64,000 bases of DNA. It comes from Gallionella sp. (GTDB taxonomy: Bacteria; Pseudomonadota; Gammaproteobacteria; Burkholderiales; Gallionellaceae). The translations under genes and the position numbers were made by a program. Shown one piece after another: positions 36,807-46,107 of the stretch (the stretch's first letter is position 1; each line of letters starts with the position of its first letter). Under the pieces are notes generated by a model. That model was not told the origin of the DNA and ran no database searches. It was given only the letters and a program-made list of their open reading frames with translations. The stretch is from assembly GCA_028710525.1 (NCBI GenBank), contig JAQTTY010000011.1, positions 61,020-125,019 of the forward strand, written 5' to 3'.

Positions 36807-38876
36807 ATGAAGCAAAGACTCGTCACACTCGCACTGTTCGGTGCGATCACTCTGCCCAGCGCGGCGTACTCAGAAGAACCCATCCTCGATGAAGTGGTCG
36901 TTACGGCGACACGTTTCAATGACAAATCGAGCAACAACCCGATCAATGTCACCGTCATCACTAAGGAAGAGATCAAACAAAGTAGCGCCCGTACCGTGCC
37001 CGAACTGCTGTCCGAACGATCAGGTATCGCGACACGCGACCTGTTTGGCAACAATGCAGCTTCGGCGACTGTGGATATGCGCGGCTTCGGTGCAGCCGCA
37101 GGACAAAACACCCTCATACTTTTAGATGGCAGGCGCATCACCGACCCAGACTTAGCTGGCGTCCAGTGGTCAGCCATACCCTTCAGCGCCATCGAACGTA
37201 TAGAGATTCTGCGCGGTAGCGGCGCGGTACTTTATGGTGACGGTGCGACCGGAGGTGTCATCAACATCATCACACTTACCCCAGCGCATGAGGGAATCTC
37301 TACTTCTATCATAGCGCGAGCAGGCAGCTTTAATACCACCGAACTGCAAGCCAAGGGCGGCTATTTTTCTGGCGTTGCTGGAGTAGATGTTGCTGCTAGC
37401 AGATTCCATTCGAATGGCTACCGTAGCAACAATAGCAACGATCAGACCGACGCGCAGGCCAATATGCGCTGGTTGCACGATAGCGGAGAACTCTCGTTCA
37501 AGCTGGGTATGGACAGCCGATCTATCCGTTTGCCGGGTGCCCGTACGGTACAGCCTTCATTGGGCATAGACCAGCTTACCAACGACCCGCGTGGCACTTC
37601 TACTCCTTTGGATTACGCCACTCGAGATGGCAACCATGTGGCGCTCGACTGGCAACAATCACTGGGGGCGAGCGACCTGAACATAGGCTTGGCAAATCGC
37701 AACAAGAACCAAAAGTCCTATTACAATTTTGGTGGCTTCCCCAGCTACCGAGACGGCGACCTTGGGGTCACCTCATTCACTCCACGCATACGCATACCGC
37801 ATGAATTCGGGGGAGATAGTTCACTGGTGCTCGGCGTGGACATGCATCGCTGGAATTACCATCAGCGCATTTCGAATGCGGCAGCCAATATAGGCTTACC
37901 TATCAACACCGTGAGCATGAAACAGCGCAACGATGCCGTCTATATGCAGAACACCAGCCATATAACTGCGGCAACCACGCTGCTGGCGGGATTACGTAAC
38001 GAACGCATCCGCATGGCTGGCAACGACGTCTTCAATGCCGCGGCCCCTGGTGGTACCGGCCCGTTCGGCCCGAATAGCTCAGCTGCTCCAGCTGGCAACT
38101 TCTCAGCCACTAAAAATGCCTACGACCTTGGACTACGGCATACGCTGAATTCCGGTCTGGCGTTGAACGGCAAGGTCGGACGCAGCTTCCGCTTTGCCAA
38201 TGTCGATGAGGTCTACGAGTTCGGCCCCACCTTCACCAACCAGTTCCAATTCCTGCATCCGCAGATCAGCGATGGCATCGAGTTCGGTGTCGAAGATAAG
38301 TTCACTACCGGAAATTGGCGCGCCGGAGTGTTCCGCAACAAGATCACCGACGAGATCCATCTAGACCCTTTCAGTCTCGGTGTGGGCAACACCAATCTTC
38401 CTCCATCCAGACGTCAAGGCATGGAACTGGATGCAAGGTGGCAAGCGCTGCCACAAATCAGCCTGAATGCTGCATACAGTTATACCGATGCACGTTTCCT
38501 GTCTGGTACTTTCAATCAGAATGTGAATATCTCGGGCAAACGTGTTCCACTCGTTGCGAGCAGAAAAGCTAACTTGGGTGCCTCATGGTCTGTGACCGAT
38601 CAGACCAGACTAAACGCGGCACTTAGCTACGTGGGCACCCAGTTCATGGAGAACGATGAGGCCAATAACTTCGGTATGAAAATTCCTAGTTACGCATTGA
38701 CCGACCTGAAGTTGGTGCACCAGATGCAGGGATGGCAGTTCAATGCCGCAGTGAACAATCTGTTCGACAGAAAGTACTACAACTACGCGATTAGCAGTAC
38801 GGCGACGCCTGGAAGATTCAATGCTTACACCTTGCCTGGCCGCACCTTCTTTGTGGGACTAAGCTACCAACAATGA
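36807..38876 (+). CDS. btuB: TonB-dependent cobalamin receptor BtuB
   Basis: 689 residues with a signal peptide (cleaved near PSAAYSEE), a TonB box-like LDEVVVTATR, a plug domain (about 30-150, with VDMRGFGAAAGQNTLILLDGRRI and GSGAVLYGDGATGGVINIIT) and a 22-strand-type barrel. The C-terminus reads AYTLPGRTFFVGLSYQQ. The cobalamin riboswitch in its leader and btuM/cobO downstream support B12 as ligand; receptors of this class also carry siderophores, so the substrate is inferred from context. Confidence 0.9.
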   Translation: MKQRLVTLALFGAITLPSAAYSEEPILDEVVVTATRFNDKSSNNPINVTVITKEEIKQSSARTVPELLSERSGIATRDLFGNNAASATVDMRGFGAAAGQNTLILLDGRRITDPDLAGVQWSAIPFSAIERIEILRGSGAVLYGDGATGGVINIITLTPAHEGISTSIIARAGSFNTTELQAKGGYFSGVAGVDVAASRFHSNGYRSNNSNDQTDAQANMRWLHDSGELSFKLGMDSRSIRLPGARTVQPSLGIDQLTNDPRGTSTPLDYATRDGNHVALDWQQSLGASDLNIGLANRNKNQKSYYNFGGFPSYRDGDLGVTSFTPRIRIPHEFGGDSSLVLGVDMHRWNYHQRISNAAANIGLPINTVSMKQRNDAVYMQNTSHITAATTLLAGLRNERIRMAGNDVFNAAAPGGTGPFGPNSSAAPAGNFSATKNAYDLGLRHTLNSGLALNGKVGRSFRFANVDEVYEFGPTFTNQFQFLHPQISDGIEFGVEDKFTTGNWRAGVFRNKITDEIHLDPFSLGVGNTNLPPSRRQGMELDARWQALPQISLNAAYSYTDARFLSGTFNQNVNISGKRVPLVASRKANLGASWSVTDQTRLNAALSYVGTQFMENDEANNFGMKIPSYALTDLKLVHQMQGWQFNAAVNNLFDRKYYNYAISSTATPGRFNAYTLPGRTFFVGLSYQQ

Positions 38877-38915
38877 CCACTGCGTATGGGCTGACACTAC
38901 AGCCCTGCTGAAACA

Positions 38916-38941
38916 CGGTCACCTTTGTGATAAGGTGACCG
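38916..38941 (+). other. Hairpin between btuB and btuM
   Basis: Perfect 10-bp stem, CGGTCACCTT - TGTGAT - AAGGTGACCG, with no T-run after it. It lies 40 bases after btuB and 34 bases before btuM, so it may protect or process the message rather than end it. Confidence 0.5.
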
Positions 38942-38975
38942 CGTTATGAAATCTAAGTATGAGGAGTCGCAACAC

Positions 38976-39536
38976 ATGAATACCAAAATCAACAAATCCC
39001 TAGTGCTATTCGCCGCCATGGTGGCTTTGATGGCCACCACACGCTCACATCATTTTGATGCTTTGACCCATATGCCGGATGCTTCATTGGCTGTGTTCCT
39101 GCTAGCAGGTATCTATTTGCCTATGCTGGCATTTCCTATCCTGTTGCTAGTTGCGGGTGTATCGGACTATGCCGCCTTCAATTATGCGGGTGTGAGTGAC
39201 TGGTGTTATTCACCCGCTTATTGGTTCCTGATTCCGACCTATGCAGTGATGTTCTTTGCCGGACGCTACTACGCACCACACCACACTCATACTTTGCGTA
39301 GCCTTGCAGTGTTCTGCTCCACCGCATTCGCTGCCACCAGCGTGGCTTTCTTCATCTCCAGCGGCAGCTTCTTCTTATTCTCCGGACGCTTTGCCGAGAT
39401 GAGCTTCGCGCAATACGCAAGCAGCGTCGCCCAATACTTCCTGCCTTACCAAATCAGTGCCTTTATGTATCTGTCAGTCGCTGTCATCGTACAGATCGCA
39501 CTGAGCAGTTACGCCAAGCGCCCAGTGCAAGCCTGA
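38976..39536 (+). CDS. btuM: Solo cobalamin importer BtuM
   Basis: 186 residues from MNTKINKSLV, chosen because GAGGAG lies nine bases before this ATG. Six or so hydrophobic helices. The family's landmark, a cysteine in the loop AGVSDWCYSPAYW, is at residue 77, close to the cobalt-binding Cys80 described for Thiobacillus denitrificans BtuM. BtuM is an S-component-like B12 transporter that works without the ECF ATPases. Its place between btuB and cobO fits. No btuC/btuD or ECF module genes are in the window. Confidence 0.85.
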   Translation: MNTKINKSLVLFAAMVALMATTRSHHFDALTHMPDASLAVFLLAGIYLPMLAFPILLLVAGVSDYAAFNYAGVSDWCYSPAYWFLIPTYAVMFFAGRYYAPHHTHTLRSLAVFCSTAFAATSVAFFISSGSFFLFSGRFAEMSFAQYASSVAQYFLPYQISAFMYLSVAVIVQIALSSYAKRPVQA

Positions 39537-39583
39537 ATCCAGAGCGCCCATTGCTGGGTTCGCCGGATAGCTTGATCGATATG

Positions 39584-39616
39584 GCAGGTGCTGATTGAAA
39601 TAGCACCTGCTTTTTT
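39584..39616 (+). terminator. Intrinsic terminator after btuM
   Basis: GCAGGTGCT - 9 bases - AGCACCTGC followed by TTTTTTATTTT. It separates btuB-btuM from cobO, which therefore may have its own promoter or depend on read-through. Confidence 0.88.
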
Positions 39617-39642
39617 ATTTTGCTAATGAATACGTCCTAGCC

Positions 39643-40248
39643 ATGACCATGCAAGACAAGCAAGAGCAACACCAGAAGCGCATGGCACGTAAAAAGGCCG
39701 TGATTGATGCTGCCATCGCGCAAGCCGATCAAGACAAAGGCTTGCTGCTGATCCTAACCGGCAATGGTAAAGGTAAATCCAGCTCCGCCTTCGGCATGGT
39801 GGCGCGCACCTTGGGCTACGGTCACAAAGTCGGCGTGGCGCAATTCCTCAAGAGCCGCCGCGACACCGGCGAAGAGAAATTTCTGGGCAATCAAGCCGGG
39901 GTGCAATGGCAGGTGCTGGGCGACGGTTTCACTTGGGACACGCAAGACAAAGCTGCTGATATCGCCTCTGCGCAACGCGGCTGGCAGGTGGCGCAAGCCA
40001 TGTTGCGCGACGCCACACTACATCTGGTGGTACTGGACGAACTCACTTATCTGCTCAATTACGGTTATCTGGATGCAGAACAGGTGTGTGCAGACCTTGC
40101 CGCTCGCCCTCCTATGCAACATGTGGTCATCACCGGTCGCGCCGCGCCCGATTGTCTGATACAGATGGCCGACACCGTGAGCGATATCCAAGACATCAAG
40201 CATGCTTTCCGTGCTGGTGTGCGCGCCCAGCCTGGTATAGACCTATGA
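39643..40248 (+). CDS. cobO: Corrinoid adenosyltransferase CobO (BtuR)
   Basis: 201 residues. Transfers the adenosyl group of ATP to cob(I)alamin. P-loop TGNGKGKSSSAFG near residue 45, followed by VGVAQFLKSRRDTGEEKFLG and a Walker B-like LVVLDELTYLLNYGYLD. The C-terminal HVVITGRAAPDCLIQMADTVSDI is typical of the CobO type. It completes the uptake-and-activation set with btuB and btuM. Confidence 0.95.
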   Translation: MTMQDKQEQHQKRMARKKAVIDAAIAQADQDKGLLLILTGNGKGKSSSAFGMVARTLGYGHKVGVAQFLKSRRDTGEEKFLGNQAGVQWQVLGDGFTWDTQDKAADIASAQRGWQVAQAMLRDATLHLVVLDELTYLLNYGYLDAEQVCADLAARPPMQHVVITGRAAPDCLIQMADTVSDIQDIKHAFRAGVRAQPGIDL

Positions 40249-40303
40249 TGCAGGTCAGTTTAGACCTGCCGTAGTTACGGTGAATTCTGCTAAAGTGCGC
40301 GCC

Positions 40304-42067
40304 ATGAATCTCACCAATACCCAACTCTATCTCCGCCTCCTTACCTACGTAAAACCCTATTGGCGCGTATTTGCTGCCTCCATCGTTGGGACTGCTGTCG
40401 CCGCCGCAACTGAGCCTTTGTTGCCCGCACTGCTCAAACCTATGCTGGATGGCACTTTTGTGCACAAAGACGATTTCGTCATCCGCTGGGCACCACTGAT
40501 TATCATCCTGATCTTTTTGGTGCGCGGTATCGCCAGCTTCGTTGCGGCTTACTCCATCAGCTGGGTAGGCAACAAAGTGGTGATGGACCTGCGCGGTGAG
40601 ATGTTCCGTAAGCTGCTGACGCTGCCGACCCACTATTACGACAACCACGCTACTGGCAATCTCATCTCCAAACTGACCTACGATGTAACGCAGGTCACCG
40701 CGGCGGCGACCAATGTCGTGACCGTTATCATTCGTGACTCCATCATCATCGCTGGCCTGCTGGGTTGGCTGATCTATCTGGATTGGAAACTCACTCTACT
40801 TTCGCTGGTCATCACACCAGTGGTCGCCATTGTCATACACACCATCAATCGTAGCCTGCGTAACTCCAGCCGCGATTCGCAACGTGCCATGGGCAACATC
40901 ACCCAGGTCATAGAAGAGAGCGTCGCCGCGCACAAAGTGGTCAAACTGTTCGGCGGCCAAGACTACGAACAGCGACGCTTCACTCTCGAAACCAATGGCA
41001 TGCGCCGCCACACCATGAAGCAAGCTGCTGCTGCTGCTGCCAACGTTCCACTTGTGCAGCTCGTTGCAGCACTGGCACTGGCCATCATCATCTATCTAGC
41101 GACATCTCAAGCTAAGACCGATGCCACCACCGTGGGTAGCTTTTTATCTTTCGTCGCGGCCATGCTGATGCTGACCGCCCCTATCAAACGACTCACCGGT
41201 GTGAGTGAGCATATGCAGCGCGGTCTCGCCGCGGCAGAGAGCATCTTTGCCTTGCTCGACACCGACAGCGAAACAGATACCGGCAAGGTGAGCATAGGCC
41301 GCGCCACAGGACAACTGCATATCGAGCATCTCAATTTCGCCTATCGCAACGACGACGGTGCCGCTCCGGACATGACTCGTCTCGCCTTGCGCGATATCTG
41401 CCTGGACATACCCGCCGGTCAATCTGTCGCACTGGTAGGCGCTTCTGGCAGCGGCAAAAGCACGCTGGCGAATCTGGTGCCACGCTTCTATCTGCCGCTA
41501 AGCGGACGCATCACACTGGATGGACATGACCTGAACGAGCTGACCTTGAGCAGCTTGCGCGCCAACATCGCACTGGTCAGCCAAGAGGTGGTGTTGTTCA
41601 ACGACACGCTGTCGGCCAACATCGCCTACGGTCAGGAGCGCGAGGTCTCCGAAACCGAGGTCATCGCCGCCGCGACCGCCGCGCACGCCATGGAATTCAT
41701 CAACGATTGGCCCGAAGGCTTGAACACCTTAGTGGGCGAACGTGGCGTAAAACTATCCGGCGGACAGCGTCAGCGTATCGCCATCGCCCGCGCCATTCTC
41801 AAAGATGCACCGATACTGATCTTGGATGAAGCTACTTCAGCACTCGATTCCGAGTCCGAGCGCCATGTGCAAGCCGCGCTCGAGACCCTGATGCAAGGCC
41901 GCACCACACTGGTCATCGCGCATAGACTCTCCACCATAGAGAAGGTAGACCGTATCGTAGTGATGCAGAAAGGCGAGATCGTCGAGACCGGCACACATCG
42001 TGAGTTGCTGGACAAGAACGGTGTATACGCTCAACTACACCGCATCCAATTCTCCGCGATGGCCTAA
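40304..42067 (+). CDS. msbA: Lipid A export ATP-binding/permease MsbA
   Basis: 587 residues from the ATG at 40304; an in-frame GTG at 40280 is less likely. The N-terminal six-helix domain (about 1-330) contains RGIASFVAAYSISWVGNKVVMDLRGEMFRKLLTLP, followed by the ATPase domain: Walker A GASGSGKST, signature LSGGQRQRIAIARAI, Walker B ILILDEATSALD. Flips lipid A core across the inner membrane. The two LpxL-like genes earlier in the window serve the same pathway but are not linked. Confidence 0.92.
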   Translation: MNLTNTQLYLRLLTYVKPYWRVFAASIVGTAVAAATEPLLPALLKPMLDGTFVHKDDFVIRWAPLIIILIFLVRGIASFVAAYSISWVGNKVVMDLRGEMFRKLLTLPTHYYDNHATGNLISKLTYDVTQVTAAATNVVTVIIRDSIIIAGLLGWLIYLDWKLTLLSLVITPVVAIVIHTINRSLRNSSRDSQRAMGNITQVIEESVAAHKVVKLFGGQDYEQRRFTLETNGMRRHTMKQAAAAAANVPLVQLVAALALAIIIYLATSQAKTDATTVGSFLSFVAAMLMLTAPIKRLTGVSEHMQRGLAAAESIFALLDTDSETDTGKVSIGRATGQLHIEHLNFAYRNDDGAAPDMTRLALRDICLDIPAGQSVALVGASGSGKSTLANLVPRFYLPLSGRITLDGHDLNELTLSSLRANIALVSQEVVLFNDTLSANIAYGQEREVSETEVIAAATAAHAMEFINDWPEGLNTLVGERGVKLSGGQRQRIAIARAILKDAPILILDEATSALDSESERHVQAALETLMQGRTTLVIAHRLSTIEKVDRIVVMQKGEIVETGTHRELLDKNGVYAQLHRIQFSAMA

Positions 42068-42151
42068 ACCCTGTCGGCTAGAAGGTTGACTAGCGGCAGG
42101 TGAATCGATAAATTGCACAGTCCCGTTACCACCCACCCTTAGGAGATAGTC

Positions 42152-42754
42152 ATGGCAGTTCTAGTAGGCAAACCCGCCCCCGATTTCAACGCAGTCGCAG
42201 TGATGGGCAACAACGACATCAACGAAGGCTTCAATCTGCGCAAGCACATCGCCGGCAAACCAGCCGTTGTGTTCTTCTATCCACTGGACTTCACCTTCGT
42301 GTGCCCTTCAGAGTTGATCGCCTTCGATCACCGTCTGGACGAGTTCAAGAAGCGCGGCGTTGAAGTCGTCGGCGTGTCCATCGACTCACAGTTCACCCAT
42401 TTGGCTTGGAAGAACACACCCGTTAACAACGGCGGTATCGGCCAAGTTAAATACCCATTGGTTGCTGACATCAAACACGAGATCTGCAAAGCCTACGACG
42501 TTGAAGCTGAAGGTGGCGTGGCGTTCCGCGGTTCCTTCCTGATCGACAAAGCTGGCGTAGTACGCCACCAAGTGGTCAACGATCTGCCTTTGGGCCGTAA
42601 CATCGATGAGATGCTGCGTATGGTCGATGCTTTGCAATTCCACGAAGAGCACGGCGAAGTCTGCCCAGCAGGTTGGAGCAAAGGTAAGGCAGGTATGGGC
42701 GCATCTACCGAAGGCGTTGCAAAGTACCTCGCAGCACACGCTAAAGAACTGTAA
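42152..42754 (+). CDS. 2-Cys peroxiredoxin (AhpC/TSA family)
   Basis: 200 residues of the typical 2-Cys class. Peroxidatic cysteine in FTFVCPSEL (about residue 51) and resolving cysteine in GEVCPAGW near the C-terminus (about 172). Reduces hydrogen peroxide and organic peroxides; the reductant here is not indicated, as no AhpF lies nearby. A strong AGGAG site precedes the ATG, and a strong terminator follows, so it is a monocistronic gene. Confidence 0.95.
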   Translation: MAVLVGKPAPDFNAVAVMGNNDINEGFNLRKHIAGKPAVVFFYPLDFTFVCPSELIAFDHRLDEFKKRGVEVVGVSIDSQFTHLAWKNTPVNNGGIGQVKYPLVADIKHEICKAYDVEAEGGVAFRGSFLIDKAGVVRHQVVNDLPLGRNIDEMLRMVDALQFHEEHGEVCPAGWSKGKAGMGASTEGVAKYLAAHAKEL

Positions 42755-42783
42755 AAAAACCTACTACGCGAATCTCGCGTGAT

Positions 42784-42809
42784 AAAAAACCACCTTCGGG
42801 TGGTTTTTT
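42784..42809 (+). terminator. Intrinsic terminator after the peroxiredoxin gene
   Basis: AAAAACCACC - TTCG - GGTGGTTTTT, a 10-bp stem with a TTCG loop and symmetrical A/T flanks. Confidence 0.92.
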
Positions 42810-42838
42810 ATTGGCTGCAATTTTGAAAGGAAAAATCA

Positions 42839-42956
42839 GTCCACGAAAGACACGAAAATCACGAACAAGACAAAGTCAAAAATACAACCGTATACAGTCT
42901 ATCGAGATGAGTTATAACGGGAATAGCTTTTCGTGTTTTTCGTGTCTTTCGTGGAC
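42839..42956. repeat. Inverted repeat element with CACGAAA periodicity
   Basis: Two 27-base arms, 42839-42865 and 42930-42956, are inverted copies with one mismatch (26/27), around a 64-base core. Each arm is itself periodic: CACGAAA occurs at 9-base steps (CACGAAAGA CACGAAAAT CACGAA). It lies in the gap between the peroxiredoxin terminator and the CHASE2 gene. There is no ORF inside. Confidence 0.85.
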
Positions 42957-43029
42957 AATTGTTTTTCCTCTCTCCATGGACACAGGATTTTTCCAGCATA
43001 ATGCGCATCTCATTTCCTAGTATTCAGTT

Positions 43030-44739
43030 ATGAATATCTTCGCCGCACTTTCCTACCAGATACGCCGCGCCATGCGTTTGCTGTTCGAATGGCTCGCGCA
43101 AAAGTGGAAGACTTCCTTCTATCTCTATCTGGCCGCGCTGTTTAGTGTCTTCATCATCGCCGACACCGCTTATCTGCATCTGTTCGCCAACATGAAGCAG
43201 GGCGCTTTCGACATGATGGTGCGCTATCGTTTGCATGTTCCTCCCGCCGATCCTGACATCGTCATCGTCGATATCAACGAGGCCAGCCTTGCTGCGATGT
43301 CCAAAGACTACGGGCGCTGGCCTTGGCCGCGCCAAGTGCTGGGTGAATTCGTTGAAGGCATAGAGGCACAACATCCCAAAGCCATCGTGTTCGATATCTT
43401 GTTCAGCGACCCTGATGTGTATAACCCCGATAGCGACGCCTATTTTGATGCAGCTATCGCCAAGACCGACAATACCTATTTCCCCATGTTGCGTCTGGCG
43501 CAAGAAGATGACGGCCTAAGTCAGCTCAAGCCTGCCATGATTCCCGGTGTCGTTGCGACCGATACCGCGCAGCCCGATGCGACTGTGGCCATGGTGTTGC
43601 CTTACTTCGATGCGGCTATTCAAGGCGGGCGATTGGGCACACACAACATCTACGCCGACAAAGACGGCATCGCGCGTCAATATCCAGTGTATCTGGATGA
43701 CTATGGCTGGAAGATACCTTCACTGCCATTGCGTATCGCGCAACAACTGCATTACCCCGAGCCCGCTGCGGCGTCGGTGTTGCTGAATTGGCGCGGGCCG
43801 CCATTCACTTACCACTCGGTGAGTTTCAGCGATGTTTACAGCGACTTCTCTAGCAAGGTGAAGCAGCGTAAGGCTGACGAATTCACTGGCAAGATCGTCA
43901 TCATAGGGTCGACGGCCCCCAGCCTGTTCGACATCAAAGCCACACCGCTGAGCCGCACCCACCCCGGGGTGGAGATACTCGCGACCGCGATAGACAACTT
44001 CAAGCACAACGATTTTCTGCGCTTCCCTGATGCCAAAGTCATCTATCTGCTGATGACGCTTGCGCTGATCTGGGCGACCGCTTGGGGCTTCTATCGCGCT
44101 GCGGGACGTAACAAGATAGACCGCTTGTTTGGTGCCTCGCAATTCATCCTGCTTGGGATCTCCTACGCGAGCATCAACCTCACCAATACCTATATCAACC
44201 TCACCGGCCCTGTCACGCTGGGATTGGTCTATTTCTCCATCGCGCGACTCTACGACTACGCCACCAGTAGGTCGCTGCAGAACAACACTGTGCGCGCCGC
44301 ACAGCAACACAAGGGCGAGCTGCACGGTGTACTGATGCTGGTGCGTCTTGGCGGCAGTGATGCCGTGTTGAACGATTCCGTGCGTGAGAAGATCCGTCTG
44401 GGGGTGGTTGCACTTGGTAGCAAGGACAAGAGCGTAGAGGTACTCAAAGGCCCACAGAAAGGGCTATGGGACTTGTTCGAGAATATGTTGGCGATCTCTT
44501 GGCTGTGCCCCGCCGACGATACCACCAGCCTGAACCGTATCGAATCAGATATCGTCCTGATACAACAGCAAACGACGACTATCATGCGCAAACACTGCGC
44601 TGTCGCCGATCAAGATGTCAGTAGCTACGTCCATCACGGCACGGTGGCAGGCGGCACACAGGCACGCAACAGTTGGCGCGCACTGTTCGGCGAAGCATTG
44701 ATGGAATGGCAACGATCTAAACACGGGAGCAACACATGA
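43030..44739 (+). CDS. CHASE2-domain membrane sensor with an unrecognised C-terminal domain
   Basis: 569 residues. One membrane helix at about 33-55, an extracytoplasmic CHASE2 domain to about residue 330 (DPDIVIVDINEASLAAMSKDYGRWPWPR is the family's opening block; PGVEILATAIDNFKHNDFL its closing one), then two or three more helices. The last 150 residues are cytoplasmic and match no kinase, cyclase or GGDEF motif that I can see. CHASE2 proteins usually end in such an output domain. It overlaps the SH3 gene by four bases. Confidence 0.85.
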   Translation: MNIFAALSYQIRRAMRLLFEWLAQKWKTSFYLYLAALFSVFIIADTAYLHLFANMKQGAFDMMVRYRLHVPPADPDIVIVDINEASLAAMSKDYGRWPWPRQVLGEFVEGIEAQHPKAIVFDILFSDPDVYNPDSDAYFDAAIAKTDNTYFPMLRLAQEDDGLSQLKPAMIPGVVATDTAQPDATVAMVLPYFDAAIQGGRLGTHNIYADKDGIARQYPVYLDDYGWKIPSLPLRIAQQLHYPEPAAASVLLNWRGPPFTYHSVSFSDVYSDFSSKVKQRKADEFTGKIVIIGSTAPSLFDIKATPLSRTHPGVEILATAIDNFKHNDFLRFPDAKVIYLLMTLALIWATAWGFYRAAGRNKIDRLFGASQFILLGISYASINLTNTYINLTGPVTLGLVYFSIARLYDYATSRSLQNNTVRAAQQHKGELHGVLMLVRLGGSDAVLNDSVREKIRLGVVALGSKDKSVEVLKGPQKGLWDLFENMLAISWLCPADDTTSLNRIESDIVLIQQQTTTIMRKHCAVADQDVSSYVHHGTVAGGTQARNSWRALFGEALMEWQRSKHGSNT

Positions 44740-45242
44740 TCAAAAGACTCACTCTGGTGCTGGGCATATTGATGCTGAGCACACAATTAGCCAGCGCAGT
44801 CGAAGGCGGCGTGGCCGTCAAGAACGATACGTTACGTGCTGAACCGTTTCAGGATGCAAAGTCAGCAGGCACGTTAGTCAAAGGTGAACGCGCCGACATC
44901 CTCAAGAGCACCGGTGGCTGGATGCAGATCAAGACCGCCAAGAGCAAAGGCTGGGTGCGCATGCTCAGTATACGGCGCAACGCGGCACGCAGCACCGGCA
45001 AGTCTGGCTCGTCCTTGGCGGCGTTGGCCTCAGGTCGTTCCGGCACAGGCAAGATCGTGGCGACCACTGGCATACGCGGACTGAACGAAGAAGAGTTGAA
45101 GGCCGCGAAATACGACGAGGCGCAAGTGACACTGGCCGAGTCGTATAGCAGCAGCAAGAGCGATGCGCAAAGCTTTGCCAAGCAGGGAAAATTGGTCGCA
45201 CGAAAAGTCGATTATGTTGCCGCACCCGGAGGTGCAAAATGA
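44736..45242 (+). CDS. Exported SH3-domain protein
   Basis: 168 residues with a signal peptide (MIKRLTLVLGILMLSTQLASA). Residues 27-80 form a bacterial SH3-like domain (LRAEPFQDAKSAGTLVKGERADILKSTGGWMQIKTAKSKGWVRM). The rest is low-complexity, Ser/Ala/Lys-rich. It should act in the periplasm, perhaps binding peptidoglycan or a partner. Overlaps both neighbours by four bases. Confidence 0.85.
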   Translation: MIKRLTLVLGILMLSTQLASAVEGGVAVKNDTLRAEPFQDAKSAGTLVKGERADILKSTGGWMQIKTAKSKGWVRMLSIRRNAARSTGKSGSSLAALASGRSGTGKIVATTGIRGLNEEELKAAKYDEAQVTLAESYSSSKSDAQSFAKQGKLVARKVDYVAAPGGAK

Positions 45243-46096
45243 AGACCACTTGGAAACTACTGGCCGTCGCCCTGACCCTGTGCGCCACGAATGCCTACAG
45301 CTTCGATTTCCAAAAAGAATTGAGCAATGCGCAAAGTTTGGGACAAGAGCTCAAGGCTAAACGCGATGCTATCCAAGCCCCTATGCAGGCGGCAGGACTT
45401 ACTGGTTACTCAGAGCCTGAAGAGATCGCTATCGGCCGACAGATCGCTGGCAATCTGCTTGGTGCCGCACCGCTAGTCAAAGACGCGGCCTTACAAAAAT
45501 ATGTGAACAAAGTCGGTCGCTGGGTCGCGACACAAAGTGAGCGTCCTGACTTGGCTTGGCATTTCGGCGTGATCGAATCTAACGACCTGAATGCCTTCGC
45601 CGCACCGGGTGGTTATATCTTCATCACTCGTGGTCTGTACAAACTGCTGGCCAATGAGGCTGAACTAGCCGGTGTGTTAGGTCATGAGATCGGTCATGTG
45701 ATACGCAAACATCATCTCAAGATATTGCAACAGAGCAAGATGCTGGACTTGGGCAGCTCGGCTTTATCCAAGCAAGTAGGCGGCAATGACAAGATCGCTG
45801 GCTTGATCGGCAGTGGCGCAGAGATCGTGTCGCGTTCACTGGACAAAGATGCAGAGTTCGAAGCCGACCGCATCGGCGTGGTGCTGGCATCACGTGCGGG
45901 CTATGACGCCTATGGTCTGCCGCAGATATTGCAGGAAATTGGTCACGCCGCACCGACTGAAGACAGCGTCGCCTTGTTGTTCAAGACGCATCCACATCCC
46001 GATGTGCGATTAGCCCAACTGGGTGAAGTGATGGATAGTCGCTTCGACGTCGCGAAAGCACAGACTCTGCCCAAACGTTTAGTGAAGATCAAATAG
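45239..46096 (+). CDS. Periplasmic M48-family metallopeptidase
   Basis: 285 residues with a signal peptide (LAVALTLCATNAYS). Zinc site HEIGHVIRKHH with His149, Glu150 and His153; the third ligand is the glutamate in DKDAEFEADRIGV. Proline-rich NAFAAPGGYIFITRGLYKLL is the usual block before it. It resembles the LoiP/YcaL-type periplasmic proteases that act on outer-membrane proteins. Last gene of the CHASE2-SH3-M48 operon. Confidence 0.92.
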   Translation: MKTTWKLLAVALTLCATNAYSFDFQKELSNAQSLGQELKAKRDAIQAPMQAAGLTGYSEPEEIAIGRQIAGNLLGAAPLVKDAALQKYVNKVGRWVATQSERPDLAWHFGVIESNDLNAFAAPGGYIFITRGLYKLLANEAELAGVLGHEIGHVIRKHHLKILQQSKMLDLGSSALSKQVGGNDKIAGLIGSGAEIVSRSLDKDAEFEADRIGVVLASRAGYDAYGLPQILQEIGHAAPTEDSVALLFKTHPHPDVRLAQLGEVMDSRFDVAKAQTLPKRLVKIK

Positions 46097-46107
46097 ACTG
46101 ACTTGAT

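Noticed and set aside
40250..40269. Hairpin GCAGGTC-AGTTTA-GACCTGC between cobO and msbA as a terminator
   Set aside because: Seven-bp stem but no T-run; too weak to call.
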